In this document: one piece after another, positions 9,256 through 18,157 of the stretch
Numbering within the stretch: position 1 is the first letter of the stretch
How the letters are laid out: each line of letters opens with the position of its first letter
From: Collimonas fungivorans Ter331
GTDB lineage: Bacteria; Pseudomonadota; Gammaproteobacteria; Burkholderiales; Burkholderiaceae_D
Assembly: GCF_000221045.1 (NCBI RefSeq)
Contig: NC_015856.1
Location: 3,244,542-3,308,541 of the forward strand
DNA: 64,000 bases
Direction of reading: 5' to 3'
The notes under the pieces: generated by a model
What the model was told of the DNA's origin: nothing
The model's input: only the letters and a program-made list of their open reading frames with translations
The model's database searches: none
Made by a program: the position numbers and the translations under genes

Positions 9256-10546
9256 GTTGTTTCTCCTTTGCTTTTCCCGACGATCGTGTGGCCGCGCCGG
9301 CAGGCGATGGCGAGGAGTCAGCCGCTTTTCCTACAGTGCAGCCGACCAGGAACCAGAGGATGCCGGCGGTTTTCAGCGCAAACAGCGAGGTGCCGCTGAC
9401 GCACAGGATCAGGGAGATGTACAGCGTGATATAGGCGCGGAAGCGGTTGCCCCGCTCGTCCTCCATCCTCAGCATCCAGAACGGCAGCCATAACAGGAAA
9501 CACAGCGGCAGACCGAGCCGCGTCAGCAGGGAGGGATAACCCATGTCGCCGAAATTGGTGTTGTAGCCGTCCAAGCCCAGCAGCATGCCGATATCCAGGT
9601 CCAGCAGCGTGCGGCCGCTTACGTACAGCCGGCCCAGGAAACTGTCGCTGTACCGGCCGTCGAAGAAGGTCCCGATCAGCAGCAGCATCAGTGCGCTCAG
9701 CAGCGGCAATACGATCAGCCAGGTGTTGCTGCTCTTGGCCAGCGGCGAACAGCGCAGCGCGATCAGCACGGCGACCGTGATCATGCCGTAACGCGAGTCG
9801 CTCATGATGATCATGAGGGCGGCGGCCAGCAGGAAAAAAAGCATGTCTTTGAACTCTTCACGCCGTTTCGACAAGCCCCAGGCAGCGACGATCACCGCAA
9901 AATTCCCGAGCGAAACCGGCTCCAGGAAAACCGAGGATATGCGGTGACTGCCGAGCAGCGACGGCAGTATGGTGCGGCCGATTCCCTCCGGCCTGATCCC
10001 GTTCAGCCCCAGCACGCTGTCTTTGGCCCAGTTGGAGCCGGCGGCGAGGCCGCCCTGGTTGACGTAATAGGAAAAGATATTGAAGATGCGCGAATAAAAA
10101 TCGAGGAAAAACCATTCGGCAAAACCGAAAGCCAGCACCAGCAGCACCGCCAGCTTGAGCAAGCGGTCGGCATACCGGATATCGCCGATCTGGCGGCCGA
10201 TGCCGTAGAACAGGATAGGAATCATCACGTCCCGGAATCCTTTCGGATCCAGCTGGTTGCGCATGATCGCCAGCAGGAACAGGTAGGCGGCAGCCAGGGC
10301 GGCGATGGCGACCAGTTCCAGCCGGATGTTCTTGCTCAGCACCACCATGCACAACAGGTAGATGACAAATTCCGAAAACACCACGCCTGCAGTCGAGATG
10401 GCATGGACGTTGGTATGGATGGCGCACAAGGCCGCCTGGTACAGCAGCGCGGCCATGAGTATCCAGAACGTCATCCGTTCGGCCGGCACCGACAAGCTGG
10501 CTGAGCGCGGGAAAATATAATCCCTGATGTTTGCAAAATTCTGCAT
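9242..10546 (-). CDS. O-antigen ligase/polymerase-like membrane protein (probable Wzy)
   Basis: 434 residues with roughly 10-12 membrane segments and a large polar periplasmic loop (about residues 150-215: FLDFYSRIFNIFSYYVNQGG through SLLGSHRISSVFLEPVSLGN). The loop motif RISSVFLEPVSLGNF resembles the conserved R(x)xG(x)fxdpN-type region of Wzy_C/WaaL proteins. Polymerases and ligases cannot be separated by sequence alone, but the position between EpsG and a GT4 gene, with Wzx and Wzz partners in the same operon, favours the exopolysaccharide polymerase. AAAGGGG precedes the start at good spacing. Confidence 0.82.
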   Translation of the reverse strand: MQNFANIRDYIFPRSASLSVPAERMTFWILMAALLYQAALCAIHTNVHAISTAGVVFSEFVIYLLCMVVLSKNIRLELVAIAALAAAYLFLLAIMRNQLDPKGFRDVMIPILFYGIGRQIGDIRYADRLLKLAVLLVLAFGFAEWFFLDFYSRIFNIFSYYVNQGGLAAGSNWAKDSVLGLNGIRPEGIGRTILPSLLGSHRISSVFLEPVSLGNFAVIVAAWGLSKRREEFKDMLFFLLAAALMIIMSDSRYGMITVAVLIALRCSPLAKSSNTWLIVLPLLSALMLLLIGTFFDGRYSDSFLGRLYVSGRTLLDLDIGMLLGLDGYNTNFGDMGYPSLLTRLGLPLCFLLWLPFWMLRMEDERGNRFRAYITLYISLILCVSGTSLFALKTAGILWFLVGCTVGKAADSSPSPAGAATRSSGKAKEKQHAQG

Positions 10547-10563
10547 GCGCTTGATCCCCTTTA

Positions 10564-11436
10564 TCAGAAACTCACCAGCACCGAACCCACCACTTCCGTG
10601 CCGCTGCGGCGCAGCTGGTCGCTGAAGGCGGTGAGATCGGCCACCCGGGTATGGTCTTTGCGCACCACCAGCAGCACCCCGCCGGCGCGGGCGGCGATAG
10701 TCAGGACGTCAGCCGCGCTGGAGCATGCCGGGGTGTCGTACAGGATGACGTCGAAACGGCTGCGCAAAGTCTGGTTCAAGGCGTTGAAGCTGGAGCGGTT
10801 GATCAGTTCCTGCGGATTGGGCACCGGCGCTCCGGCCGGCAGCAGCGACAGGTCGGCGAACGACTCGGCGACGGCGAGCGGTTCCAGGCCGGCGCGCCCT
10901 GCCAGTACATCGGCCAGCCCATGCCCCGCCGCCAGGTTGAATATCCGCTGCTGGCGCGGCTGGCGCAGGTTGGCGTCCACCAGCAGGGTCTGCAAGCCGA
11001 GCTGCGAAAACACGATAGCCAGGTTGGCAGCCATCAGACTGGTGCCGTCGCCCGCGTTGACGCTGGCGATGGCCAGCGTCTTGCGGCTGGCGGTGAACCA
11101 GCGCAGCATCAATTGGCTGCGCACCGAACGCAGCATTTCCACTTCGGCGCTGAAAGGCTGGTAGGCGGCAACCAGGGCGGCCGGATAATTTCCGGCGCTT
11201 TCCTGATAGGGATAGTCGAACTGGCGCGACAGCACTTGCTGGATATCCAGTTCGCTGACCAGCCCCAGCCGTTGCGCCGCTTCGCCGAAACGCAGCCCCT
11301 GTTCCTGCTGCAGCCGCCGCACGCGTTCTGCCTGCTCGGCCGTGAGCTTGCCTTGCTCCACCAGCATGCGGCCCATATTGCCATCCTTGCGGTGCGACAT
11401 TGCGCTATCAAAGAGAGGACTGACCGGTTTATTCAT
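10564..11436 (-). CDS. epsG: EpsG-type chain-length determinant kinase-like ATPase with MshEN-like N-terminus
   Basis: 290 residues. Residues ~20-80 (MLVEQGKLTAEQAERVRRL then RFGEAAQRLGLVSELDIQQV) resemble the MshEN/GSPII_E N-terminal module. Residues ~100-290 are a BY-kinase/MinD-like ATPase fold with LLVDANLRQPRQQRIF (Walker A') and FDVILYDTPA (Walker B). The Walker A position reads NAGDGTS, with Thr where CpsD/Wzc kinases have Lys, and no tyrosine-rich tail follows, so true kinase activity is doubtful. It follows epsF by 29 bases, as cytosolic partners of Wzz-type proteins usually do. It likely tunes chain length or export. Confidence 0.88.
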   Translation of the reverse strand: MNKPVSPLFDSAMSHRKDGNMGRMLVEQGKLTAEQAERVRRLQQEQGLRFGEAAQRLGLVSELDIQQVLSRQFDYPYQESAGNYPAALVAAYQPFSAEVEMLRSVRSQLMLRWFTASRKTLAIASVNAGDGTSLMAANLAIVFSQLGLQTLLVDANLRQPRQQRIFNLAAGHGLADVLAGRAGLEPLAVAESFADLSLLPAGAPVPNPQELINRSSFNALNQTLRSRFDVILYDTPACSSAADVLTIAARAGGVLLVVRKDHTRVADLTAFSDQLRRSGTEVVGSVLVSF

Positions 11437-11465
11437 TTTGTTTCACCTTTCCGGTTGGCGCGCGA

Positions 11466-12857
11466 TCACCGCGATAAAAACAGCTGAGGGAACGCAATCC
11501 TGCGCGCCGGCTTGCGCCAGACGATGGTGCCCAGCACCGGCGCATCCAGCACGTTGAGCAGGTCGCTGCCGGTCCTGACGCGCCGGTTTGTCAGTTCCGC
11601 CAGCACCGCCAGGGCTAGCCCCAGCATGCTGCCGAACAACAGCGACAGCACCATGTTGAGCGGGATATTCGGGCTGGCGGGGCGAGTCGGCACTGTGGCC
11701 GGACTCAGCACGGAGACGTCGGACTGGTTCGACTGCCCTTCCAGTTCGGTCTGGCTCAGGCGCTGGGCGGCGGCATCGTAGGCATGCTGGGCGCTCTCGA
11801 CATCCTTGGCCAGCACCGCCAGTTCGTCGCGGGCGCGGTTGAGCTGCAGCACCTTGGCGGTCTGCGCCGTCAGCGCGGCGCGGATTGCACCCTCGCGCTG
11901 GCGCTGGATGCGGGCGTTGTTGGCGGCTCCCGCATTGGTGGCGCTGATGCTGTTGTTAAGCTCGGAACGCAACTGGTCGACCTCAGCCTTGGCGGCCTGG
12001 TACTGCGGATGGTTGCGGTCCAGGTTCTGCGACAGCAAGGCAAACTTCCCTTCCGCCGCCGCCAGCGACGCTTTCAGGTTTTGCACCAGCACGTTGGAAA
12101 TCACGTCCGGCGAATCGCGGCCGCCGCTGCCCATCGCCTGGCTGCCGCGCGACGACGCCTCCGCCCCCTGCCCTTGCGCCAGCACCAGCTGGCTCGACAG
12201 TTCATTGAGGCGTGCGGTCTCGACATCCAGATGACCATCGGCGCTGACCAGGCCATGCTCCTGCTGATAGCGCGACATTTTTTCCTCGGCTTGCTCCAGC
12301 GCGGCGCGCAAGGTCGTGGTCTGCTGCGTGAAATAGGTGGCCGCCTGCCGCAACGGTTCAACCTTGATCTGCAGGTTCATCTGCTGATAGGCTGCCGCAA
12401 TGGCGTTTGCCGCCTGCGCCGTGAATGCCGGATCGCTGCCCTTGGCGGTGATTTCTATCATGCTGCTTTCACGCGAAGGCGTTACATCCACCATCTTTTG
12501 CAAGGAATCGGCCAGCCATTCGCGGATCGAACCCTTGCCGTTCGCCACTTGCCGGAAGCGTTGCTGAGTGACCGGACTGTCGGCCAGGCCCAGCATGTCG
12601 ACCGCCTTCAGCGCCACGCCCCTGCTGCCGACGATATCGACCTGGGTCGCGACGTAGCCGGACACCAGCTGCGCCGGCAGCACCCGGCCCGACACCGGAT
12701 CCGTGCCCTTGTAGTTAAGCAGCAGCGTAGTCGAAGTGCGGTAGATCCTTGGCAAGGTGAAACTGACCGCGGCAGTGGCCACGACAGCAATCAGCAAGGT
12801 CAGCAGGATGACCTTGTAGCGTGCACGCAGGATGCTCAGAAGCTGTGGGAAAGTCAT
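11466..12857 (-). CDS. epsF: EpsF-type chain length determinant (Wzz/PCP2 family)
   Basis: 463 residues. A first membrane segment lies at residues 16-34 (VILLTLLIAVVATAAVSFTL) and a second near residues 400-425 (IPLNMVLSLLFGSMLGLALA), with a long periplasmic coiled-coil-rich region between (residues ~160-380, many heptads). The Pro-rich TVPTRPASPNIPLN stretch just before the second membrane segment is the Wzz signature. It should form the inner-membrane co-polymerase that sets polymer length with the neighbouring EpsG and passes polymer to EpsE. AGGAG precedes its ATG. Confidence 0.93.
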   Translation of the reverse strand: MTFPQLLSILRARYKVILLTLLIAVVATAAVSFTLPRIYRTSTTLLLNYKGTDPVSGRVLPAQLVSGYVATQVDIVGSRGVALKAVDMLGLADSPVTQQRFRQVANGKGSIREWLADSLQKMVDVTPSRESSMIEITAKGSDPAFTAQAANAIAAAYQQMNLQIKVEPLRQAATYFTQQTTTLRAALEQAEEKMSRYQQEHGLVSADGHLDVETARLNELSSQLVLAQGQGAEASSRGSQAMGSGGRDSPDVISNVLVQNLKASLAAAEGKFALLSQNLDRNHPQYQAAKAEVDQLRSELNNSISATNAGAANNARIQRQREGAIRAALTAQTAKVLQLNRARDELAVLAKDVESAQHAYDAAAQRLSQTELEGQSNQSDVSVLSPATVPTRPASPNIPLNMVLSLLFGSMLGLALAVLAELTNRRVRTGSDLLNVLDAPVLGTIVWRKPARRIAFPQLFLSR

Positions 12858-12903
12858 GAAAGCTCCTCTCTAATGGCGGCGTGAAAATGATGGCGGATCA
12901 ACA

Positions 12904-13722
12904 TCAGAACAGGCTCTCTTTCACATAGACGACATCGTCCGTCTGCAATACTTCGTCGCGCTTGGCGTCTATCATCACGGTATTGCCGTTGCTGTCGCGC
13001 CGCTTGATGCGTACTCCGCGCTCGGTGCCGCGCGGCGTCAGGCCGCCCCCGATCGACAAGGCCTGGGCGATGGTCATGTTGCGTTCCAGCCGGTAGCCGC
13101 CGGGATGCTGCACTTCACCGTAGATATAGAATTTAGGCGCGCGGTCGACATAGATCATGTCGCCGTTGACCAGGTCCAGGTTCGATTTCATGTCGACGGA
13201 CTGGATCATTTCCTGCAGGTTGACCACCTGCTTGCTGCTCTTGCCGTTGCGGGTGCGGATCACCACGGCGGTATCGCCGCCTTCCGGTCCGACACCGCCG
13301 GCCATCGCCAGCATGTCGGTCACGCTGCGCTTGCCTGCGATCGGATAGCGGCCCGGATGCAGCACCTGGCCGAGCACCGATACCTGCTGGCTTTGCAGCT
13401 CGGTGACCGTGACGTTGACTTCCGCCTTGCGCAGGAATCCGCCGCCGGTCAGCATGTCGGAGATTTTTTTCTCGGCTTGCGCAGTCGACAAACCGCCGAT
13501 GCTGACCGCGCCTATCAGCGGAAAGGTGATGTTGCCGGCATCGCTGACCTTGGTTTCCAGGCTCAGGTCCGGATTCCCGAATACCGAGATCTTCAAGCCG
13601 TCGCCGGCGCCGATCGGCGTATCCGCCGCGCTGGCGGAATTGCTGGAAAACGCCAGCAGCAGCGTCAGCAACAACGCCAAGCATAGGTAAGTTCGTCTCA
13701 TCATGATGGCCACCCCATTCAT
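12904..13722 (-). CDS. epsE: EpsE-type polysaccharide export protein (Wza-like outer-membrane channel)
   Basis: 272 residues with a cleavable signal peptide (LCLALLLTLLLAFSSNSASA). A polysaccharide-export (Poly_export) domain follows: TPIGAGDGLKISVFGNPDLS then ITFPLIGAVSIGGLSTAQAE. At least one SLBB domain comes next (VSVLGQVLHPGRYPIAG) and a second (FYIYGEVQHPGGYRLERNMT). The family forms the periplasmic/outer-membrane exit channel. No lipobox Cys is seen, unlike classical Wza. ATG at 13722 has GGAAGGA at 8-base spacing; an in-frame ATGATG at 13704 is the alternative start. Confidence 0.93.
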   Translation of the reverse strand: MNGVAIMMRRTYLCLALLLTLLLAFSSNSASAADTPIGAGDGLKISVFGNPDLSLETKVSDAGNITFPLIGAVSIGGLSTAQAEKKISDMLTGGGFLRKAEVNVTVTELQSQQVSVLGQVLHPGRYPIAGKRSVTDMLAMAGGVGPEGGDTAVVIRTRNGKSSKQVVNLQEMIQSVDMKSNLDLVNGDMIYVDRAPKFYIYGEVQHPGGYRLERNMTIAQALSIGGGLTPRGTERGVRIKRRDSNGNTVMIDAKRDEVLQTDDVVYVKESLF

Positions 13723-13748
13723 TTATTGTTCCTTCCGGTACAGGTTAT

Positions 13749-14738
13749 TCATTTGAGCCCCGCGACACCGGACACCTCGATGCTCCTGCGCACCACGGCC
13801 TGCTGCTTGCCTGGCGAAGTTGCCGTGACCGGCAAGGCATTGTTATCGATATCGCCGGCCGGTTTCTCCGCGGGTTTCTCTATGTATTCAAGCTTGGCCG
13901 CCGCGCGCAGGCGGGTGATTTCTGCAATCGCCGTTTCCTGCATCTTCTTGTTCACCAGGTAGCGTTCGATCTGCGGTTCGGCGGCGTCCGGCGCAACCGG
14001 GCTATCCCTGAGTTCGGTCAATGCGCACAATAAATCGCGCTGCCCGTCTTTCATGACAAACAGGCGGTTCCTGCCCAGCGCCTGGAGCCGGCTGCCGACC
14101 TCTGGCGGAAGCTCGGCGCTGCTGTAGGAATACTGCCTTTGCACATGGGCGATCTTGCGTTGCCGGAGCCAGGCAGCCACCTGGTTCAGCGACTTCGAGG
14201 AATCCATCATGGCTTTCAGCGCCGCGCTGAAATCCTGGTCGGCGATGACCAGCTGTTCAACCTCGAATACCTTGCGGCGCGCAAACATCTCCGGATGCGC
14301 GTGAAAATAGCTTTCGATTTCCGCCTTGCCCGGCTGTTCCTGGTTTCCGGCCTTGGATTCCAGGTAAGCCTGTACGATGGCCTGGGTCTTGAACCGTTCG
14401 ATAATCTGTATCAACGCCGGATCGCGGTCGATCTTGTTGCGCAACGCTTCGTCCAGCAGCAGCTGGCGATCGATCAGCGCCTCCACGGCCTGTTCGCGCA
14501 CGGCTTGCGGCGGCGCAGTGCCGTCCTGCCTCAGCCGCTTTGCATATTGCAGTTCGACCTCAAGCTGCGGCGCGCTGATCTCTTCGCCATTGATCCTGGC
14601 TACCACCTGGCCGTTCTTTTTTTTCTGGTCGTCGCAGGCCGATAAATTTATTACGGTAAGCAGCATCAGGATGCCTATTCCTTTCACGCCTAGCATGTTG
14701 TCGATGAGAGACCTGCGGCCTATGCGTTCAGAGCACAT
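13749..14738 (-). CDS. epsD: EpsD-type peptidyl-prolyl cis-trans isomerase lipoprotein
   Basis: 329 residues from the chosen start. The ATG at 14738 has GGAGGAG ten bases upstream; the longer frame to 14831 has no support, and ATG 14696 is another option. A hydrophobic segment ends in the lipobox LSAC, followed by DDQKKKNGQ, so it is predicted to be a lipoprotein facing the periplasm. It has the SurA-like N-terminal helical region (VVARINGEEISAPQLEVEL) and a PPIase-like middle. This is the EpsD family seen in EpsBDEFGL loci, thought to help fold or assemble export components. It sits upstream of epsE with 26 bases between them. Confidence 0.85.
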   Translation of the reverse strand: MCSERIGRRSLIDNMLGVKGIGILMLLTVINLSACDDQKKKNGQVVARINGEEISAPQLEVELQYAKRLRQDGTAPPQAVREQAVEALIDRQLLLDEALRNKIDRDPALIQIIERFKTQAIVQAYLESKAGNQEQPGKAEIESYFHAHPEMFARRKVFEVEQLVIADQDFSAALKAMMDSSKSLNQVAAWLRQRKIAHVQRQYSYSSAELPPEVGSRLQALGRNRLFVMKDGQRDLLCALTELRDSPVAPDAAEPQIERYLVNKKMQETAIAEITRLRAAAKLEYIEKPAEKPAGDIDNNALPVTATSPGKQQAVVRRSIEVSGVAGLK

Positions 14739-14820
14739 CAAGATCCGACTCCTCCGATTCCTGTTATCAAGACAATGTCCACCGGCGCCATTGCGGCCAG
14801 CACGCCGATGGTGGCCGGGA

Positions 14821-15339
14821 TCATGCCGCATGTTGTGCGGCCAGCCGCGACGCAGAACCGAAACCGATGGAGGTGCGCATCGGCCGACGGCGAATCTGGT
14901 ACAGCAGCAAGCTGAGCGCGATCAGGAGCATCGCCCAGCGCGCAGGCTTTTGCGGCGGTTTGGCCCTGAAATCCTTCAGAAAATAAAACAGCAGGTCATC
15001 CGGCCCATTGATGCCGACCGCCATTTTCCTGGGAGCCTGGAGCAGCCCGGGGCCGGTCGAAAATGCCGTCGGCACAATGCCGGCCGCAGGCCAGGCGTGA
15101 GCGCTGCGTGCGGCAAAGATGTCCGGCGACGGCGCTGCCTCGGGCTGCGCCGCTTCCATCTCCGCCATCGCCGATGCGGAAACAGAAGCGGCAGCTTCGC
15201 TTCCGGGGTGATAGCCATACACCGCCGACGCGCTCACGGGTTCCGGCTGTCCGCCCAGCTGGAAAACCGGCGCCGCCGCCAGGCTGGGGCCGCAATAGGC
15301 AGCCAGCAGCAAACTCATCGAAAGTACAATTCCTCGCAT
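14821..15339 (-). CDS. Small exported protein with degenerate PEP-CTERM-like tail
   Basis: 172 residues; the family is not recognised. It has a signal peptide (GIVLSMSLLLAAYCGPSLAA), a low-complexity Ala/Pro/Ser-rich middle, and a C-terminal single hydrophobic segment preceded by KPPQKPARW and followed by QIRRRP. This copies the plan of PEP-CTERM sorting signals (Pro-rich motif, ~15-residue membrane segment, Arg cluster). However, the Glu of the PEP box is missing and 22 residues follow the Arg cluster. No exosortase (EpsH/XrtA) is in the window. It lies between epsB and epsD, so it is likely a membrane-anchored accessory protein of the exopolysaccharide machine. Confidence 0.7.
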   Translation of the reverse strand: MRGIVLSMSLLLAAYCGPSLAAAPVFQLGGQPEPVSASAVYGYHPGSEAAASVSASAMAEMEAAQPEAAPSPDIFAARSAHAWPAAGIVPTAFSTGPGLLQAPRKMAVGINGPDDLLFYFLKDFRAKPPQKPARWAMLLIALSLLLYQIRRRPMRTSIGFGSASRLAAQHAA

Positions 15340-15430
15340 GATTCCCTCCAGGTAAAATTCATCACATTTCCTGAACCGTCTGATACAAAAACAGTCTCCG
15401 CCGACGCGCAGTTACGCCTTCCTGTTGCGC

Positions 15431-16813
15431 TTAATAAGCGTTATCTTTCTTCAACACCTCTTTGACGGTGCGCACGATGATCCACAGGTCCAGCGCCAGC
15501 GACCAGTTGCGCAGGTATTCCAGGTCGAACTCGATCCGCGACCGCATTTTGTCGAGGGTATCGGTCTCTCCGCGGTAACCGTTCACCTGCGCCCAGCCGG
15601 TGATGCCCGGCTTCACCTTGTGCCGCAACATGTAGCCTTTGATCAGCTTGCGATACATCTCGTTGTGGGCGACGGCGTGCGGACGCGGTCCGACGATGCT
15701 CATGCGGCCTTGCAAAACATTGAAGAACTGCGGCAATTCGTCCAGCGATGTGCGCCGCAGGAAACCGCCAAAGCGTGTCACACGGGCGTCGTTCTTCTTG
15801 GCCTGGTCAACCACCGCGCCATCTTCGGCAACCGTCATCGAGCGGAATTTGTAGACGATGATTTCCTCTCCGTTCAGCCCGTAGCGGCGCTGCGCAAAAA
15901 TGATGCGCCCGGGCGAAGAAAGCTTTACGCCGATCGCGATCGCCAGCATCACCGGCAACAGCATGATCTGGATCAGCAGCGCCAGGACGATGTCGCTGCC
16001 GCGTTTGAGGACGCCGCGCAAGCCGATAAAAGGCGTCTCGCAAATGCCGATCACCGGGATCCCCGCGATGTGGTCGAGCCGCGCCTGGATCAGGCCGAAG
16101 GTATAGATGTCGGGCACGAAATAGACGGATGCCGTGGTGTCGCGCAATTCCTCCATCAGCGCCAGCACCCGCGGCTGCGCCGACATCGGCAGGCAGATGA
16201 AGATGGTGCGTATCTTGTGGGCGCGTACATAGGGACCGACGTCCGAGATCGCGCCGAGATGCTGGCAATTTATCCCCGCCGGACGGACGACCTGGTCGCG
16301 GTCATCGAAAAAGCCGCGCATGTCGATGCCGGCATTGCTGCCGGAAGACAGGCACTTGAGGACGTCGTCGATCGGATCGTTGGAGCCGACGATGATTGCC
16401 GAGCGCAGCCTAAGCTCACGGCCGAAATGGAAAGCCAGCATGTATGCCGTGAGGCGGCTTGCTAGCAGCGCGAAAGGCGCCAGCGCAAACCAGGCCAGGA
16501 TGACGCGGTCCGAAAACTCGTAGCGCAGCCCGGTTCCCTGGCCTATCAGGATCAGGATGATGACGGTGATGGCCCAGCCCATGAAGATATCGCCGGCATA
16601 GGCGAGCTGCTTGCCGATATGCAGGGTGCGGTACAGGTCGATCTGCTCGTAGACGTAAGAGGAAATGAAGAAGGCGATAATCATCAGCACCAGGTAATCG
16701 CCGGTGAATATTTCGTCCTGGGTCATGACGATCAGGTACAGGGAACCAAGGATAATGAGCGGGTCAAGCAGGCGCTTGAAAAAAGAAACCAGCGGGATGT
16801 CGTTCTCAGTCAT
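15431..16813 (-). CDS. epsB: Undecaprenyl-phosphate sugar phosphotransferase (EpsB/WcaJ-type initiating enzyme)
   Basis: 460 residues from ATG 16813 (the longer frame to ATG 16834 overlaps the epsL stop). Four N-terminal membrane segments (DPLIILGSLYLIVMTQDEIF onward) lead to a CoA-binding-like domain and then the catalytic bacterial sugar transferase domain (residues ~265-460). That domain carries GVLKRGSDIVLALLIQIMLL, RYGLNGEEIIVYKFRSM, RRTSLDELPQFFNVLQGRMS and VGPRPHAVAHNE, all diagnostic of polyprenyl glycosylphosphotransferases. It loads the first sugar-1-phosphate, usually glucose or galactose, onto undecaprenyl phosphate. It is the second gene of the operon. Confidence 0.95.
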   Translation of the reverse strand: MTENDIPLVSFFKRLLDPLIILGSLYLIVMTQDEIFTGDYLVLMIIAFFISSYVYEQIDLYRTLHIGKQLAYAGDIFMGWAITVIILILIGQGTGLRYEFSDRVILAWFALAPFALLASRLTAYMLAFHFGRELRLRSAIIVGSNDPIDDVLKCLSSGSNAGIDMRGFFDDRDQVVRPAGINCQHLGAISDVGPYVRAHKIRTIFICLPMSAQPRVLALMEELRDTTASVYFVPDIYTFGLIQARLDHIAGIPVIGICETPFIGLRGVLKRGSDIVLALLIQIMLLPVMLAIAIGVKLSSPGRIIFAQRRYGLNGEEIIVYKFRSMTVAEDGAVVDQAKKNDARVTRFGGFLRRTSLDELPQFFNVLQGRMSIVGPRPHAVAHNEMYRKLIKGYMLRHKVKPGITGWAQVNGYRGETDTLDKMRSRIEFDLEYLRNWSLALDLWIIVRTVKEVLKKDNAY

Positions 16814-16823
16814 TTCTCCACCC

Positions 16824-18128
16824 CTAGAATGCATAACGCGTGTTGAGCGTCACGCCGTTGCTGACATAACCGCCCGGCCCGCTTTTCACGGTCTGCGTGC
16901 TGCGGATGCCGGACAGCTGGACGCGCCAGCGCTGCGTCGGGTTGTACACCACGCTCAGCGCGGTGTCGCGCAATATATCGTTCTGGTTGATATTGCCCAG
17001 GGTGCCGGTCCCGGCCGATGGACCGAAATCCCGTTTCTGGTATTTGACCTGCGCCACCAGCCGGATTTTTTCCGAATACTGCCAGGCCGAGGCAAGACTG
17101 GCGCCGCGGTTCAAGGAATAGATGGTGGACAGATCGTCCACCGCGCCGATCTCGCGCCAGCCGGACACGGTGACGTCGATTTTCCCGGTCGGCGACCAGT
17201 CCGCCGAGAGACGGGAATTGACGCCGCTGAAGTTCCTGACCGAGGCCGCATCCTGTTTCCTGCTGACCCAGCCGCCCAGGAAGTGCAGCTGCGTCTTGCC
17301 GGTGAGCAGCCAGTCGATCTTGGCTTTGACTTCATCCTGGTTATAGCCGTTGAACACCAGCAAGCCGTTGTCCAGTTCCGGATTCGGGAAATCGGCATGC
17401 GTATGGCGCAGCTGCAGGCCGATGGTGCTGCCGCTGGCGGCGAGATAATCCAGTCCCGCTTCGGTCTGGTTGCGCGTGTTGTCGAGCGGTTGCTGCGACG
17501 CCAGGTCGTACTTCAGTTTTGTGTAAGTCAGTCCGCCGCGCACGCGCCAGCTCGGATGGAACAGCCAGGAACCGTCGGCGTAGGCGTTTTCCTCGGTCCG
17601 TATATTGCGCTCCAGCAGATGGAAGTCGATGAAAGGCGTCAGGCCCTGCGAATAACTGGCGCCGACGTTTCCTTCGAAATGGTCGCCCGCATGCCAGTTC
17701 CAGTTCGCCGCCAGGTTCTTGTCGTAATGATCGAGTTCGCCGAAGCGGTCGTAGTCGACCTTGGTCACATTCAGGTTGGCTGTCAGGTGCTGCCGGCTGA
17801 GCGTCTTGTCGACGGCCAGGCCGAACAGGTAGCGTTGCGTGGTGTCGGACAGGTCGCTGCCTATTCCCAGTGCTTGCGCGGCCGCGGAATTCTGCAGCCT
17901 CAGCAGGTTGCTGTCGTAGCCGACGCTGTAGCCGGCATAGGGAGTAATCGCGTCCGCCGGCGGCTGCACGATGTCGGCGGGCGGCATGATGTCGGTCGGC
18001 ACCAGGTCGCTGGCGCCGGCTTGTGTGGCGACGCAAGAGCATATCGGCAGCAGGATAAAGATTTCCCACGGCGCGATCTTCCATCGCGTTCGGCAAAACT
18101 GGGCGCCGGATTTTGAACGTCTGTTCAT
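16824..18128 (-). CDS. epsL: EpsL-type outer-membrane beta-barrel exopolysaccharide protein
   Basis: 434 residues. A signal peptide (EIFILLPICSCVATQAGASD) is followed by a body of alternating polar/hydrophobic beta-strands ending in an aromatic residue (NTRYAF, terminal Phe), typical of an outer-membrane barrel inserted by BAM. The pattern matches the EpsL family of putative exopolysaccharide biosynthesis proteins. The molecular role is not established; a porin-like or export-site function is guessed for the family. It is the first gene of the leftward operon, with GAGGTG just upstream and a 1.1-kb gap before it, so the main eps promoter should lie there. Confidence 0.88.
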   Translation of the reverse strand: MNRRSKSGAQFCRTRWKIAPWEIFILLPICSCVATQAGASDLVPTDIMPPADIVQPPADAITPYAGYSVGYDSNLLRLQNSAAAQALGIGSDLSDTTQRYLFGLAVDKTLSRQHLTANLNVTKVDYDRFGELDHYDKNLAANWNWHAGDHFEGNVGASYSQGLTPFIDFHLLERNIRTEENAYADGSWLFHPSWRVRGGLTYTKLKYDLASQQPLDNTRNQTEAGLDYLAASGSTIGLQLRHTHADFPNPELDNGLLVFNGYNQDEVKAKIDWLLTGKTQLHFLGGWVSRKQDAASVRNFSGVNSRLSADWSPTGKIDVTVSGWREIGAVDDLSTIYSLNRGASLASAWQYSEKIRLVAQVKYQKRDFGPSAGTGTLGNINQNDILRDTALSVVYNPTQRWRVQLSGIRSTQTVKSGPGGYVSNGVTLNTRYAF

Positions 18129-18142
18129 TACACACCTCTCTA

Positions 18143-18157
18143 ACGCAGCAGCTGCGT
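18143..18157 (-). promoter_or_regulatory. Short palindrome in the epsL leader, just upstream of its ribosome site
   Basis: ACGCAGC-A-GCTGCGT, a 7-1-7 inverted repeat, lies 15-29 bases upstream of the epsL ATG and directly abuts the GAGGTG ribosome site. It could be a protein-binding palindrome rather than an RNA hairpin, because the one-base spacer cannot form a stable loop without opening pairs. Function unknown. Confidence 0.4.
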
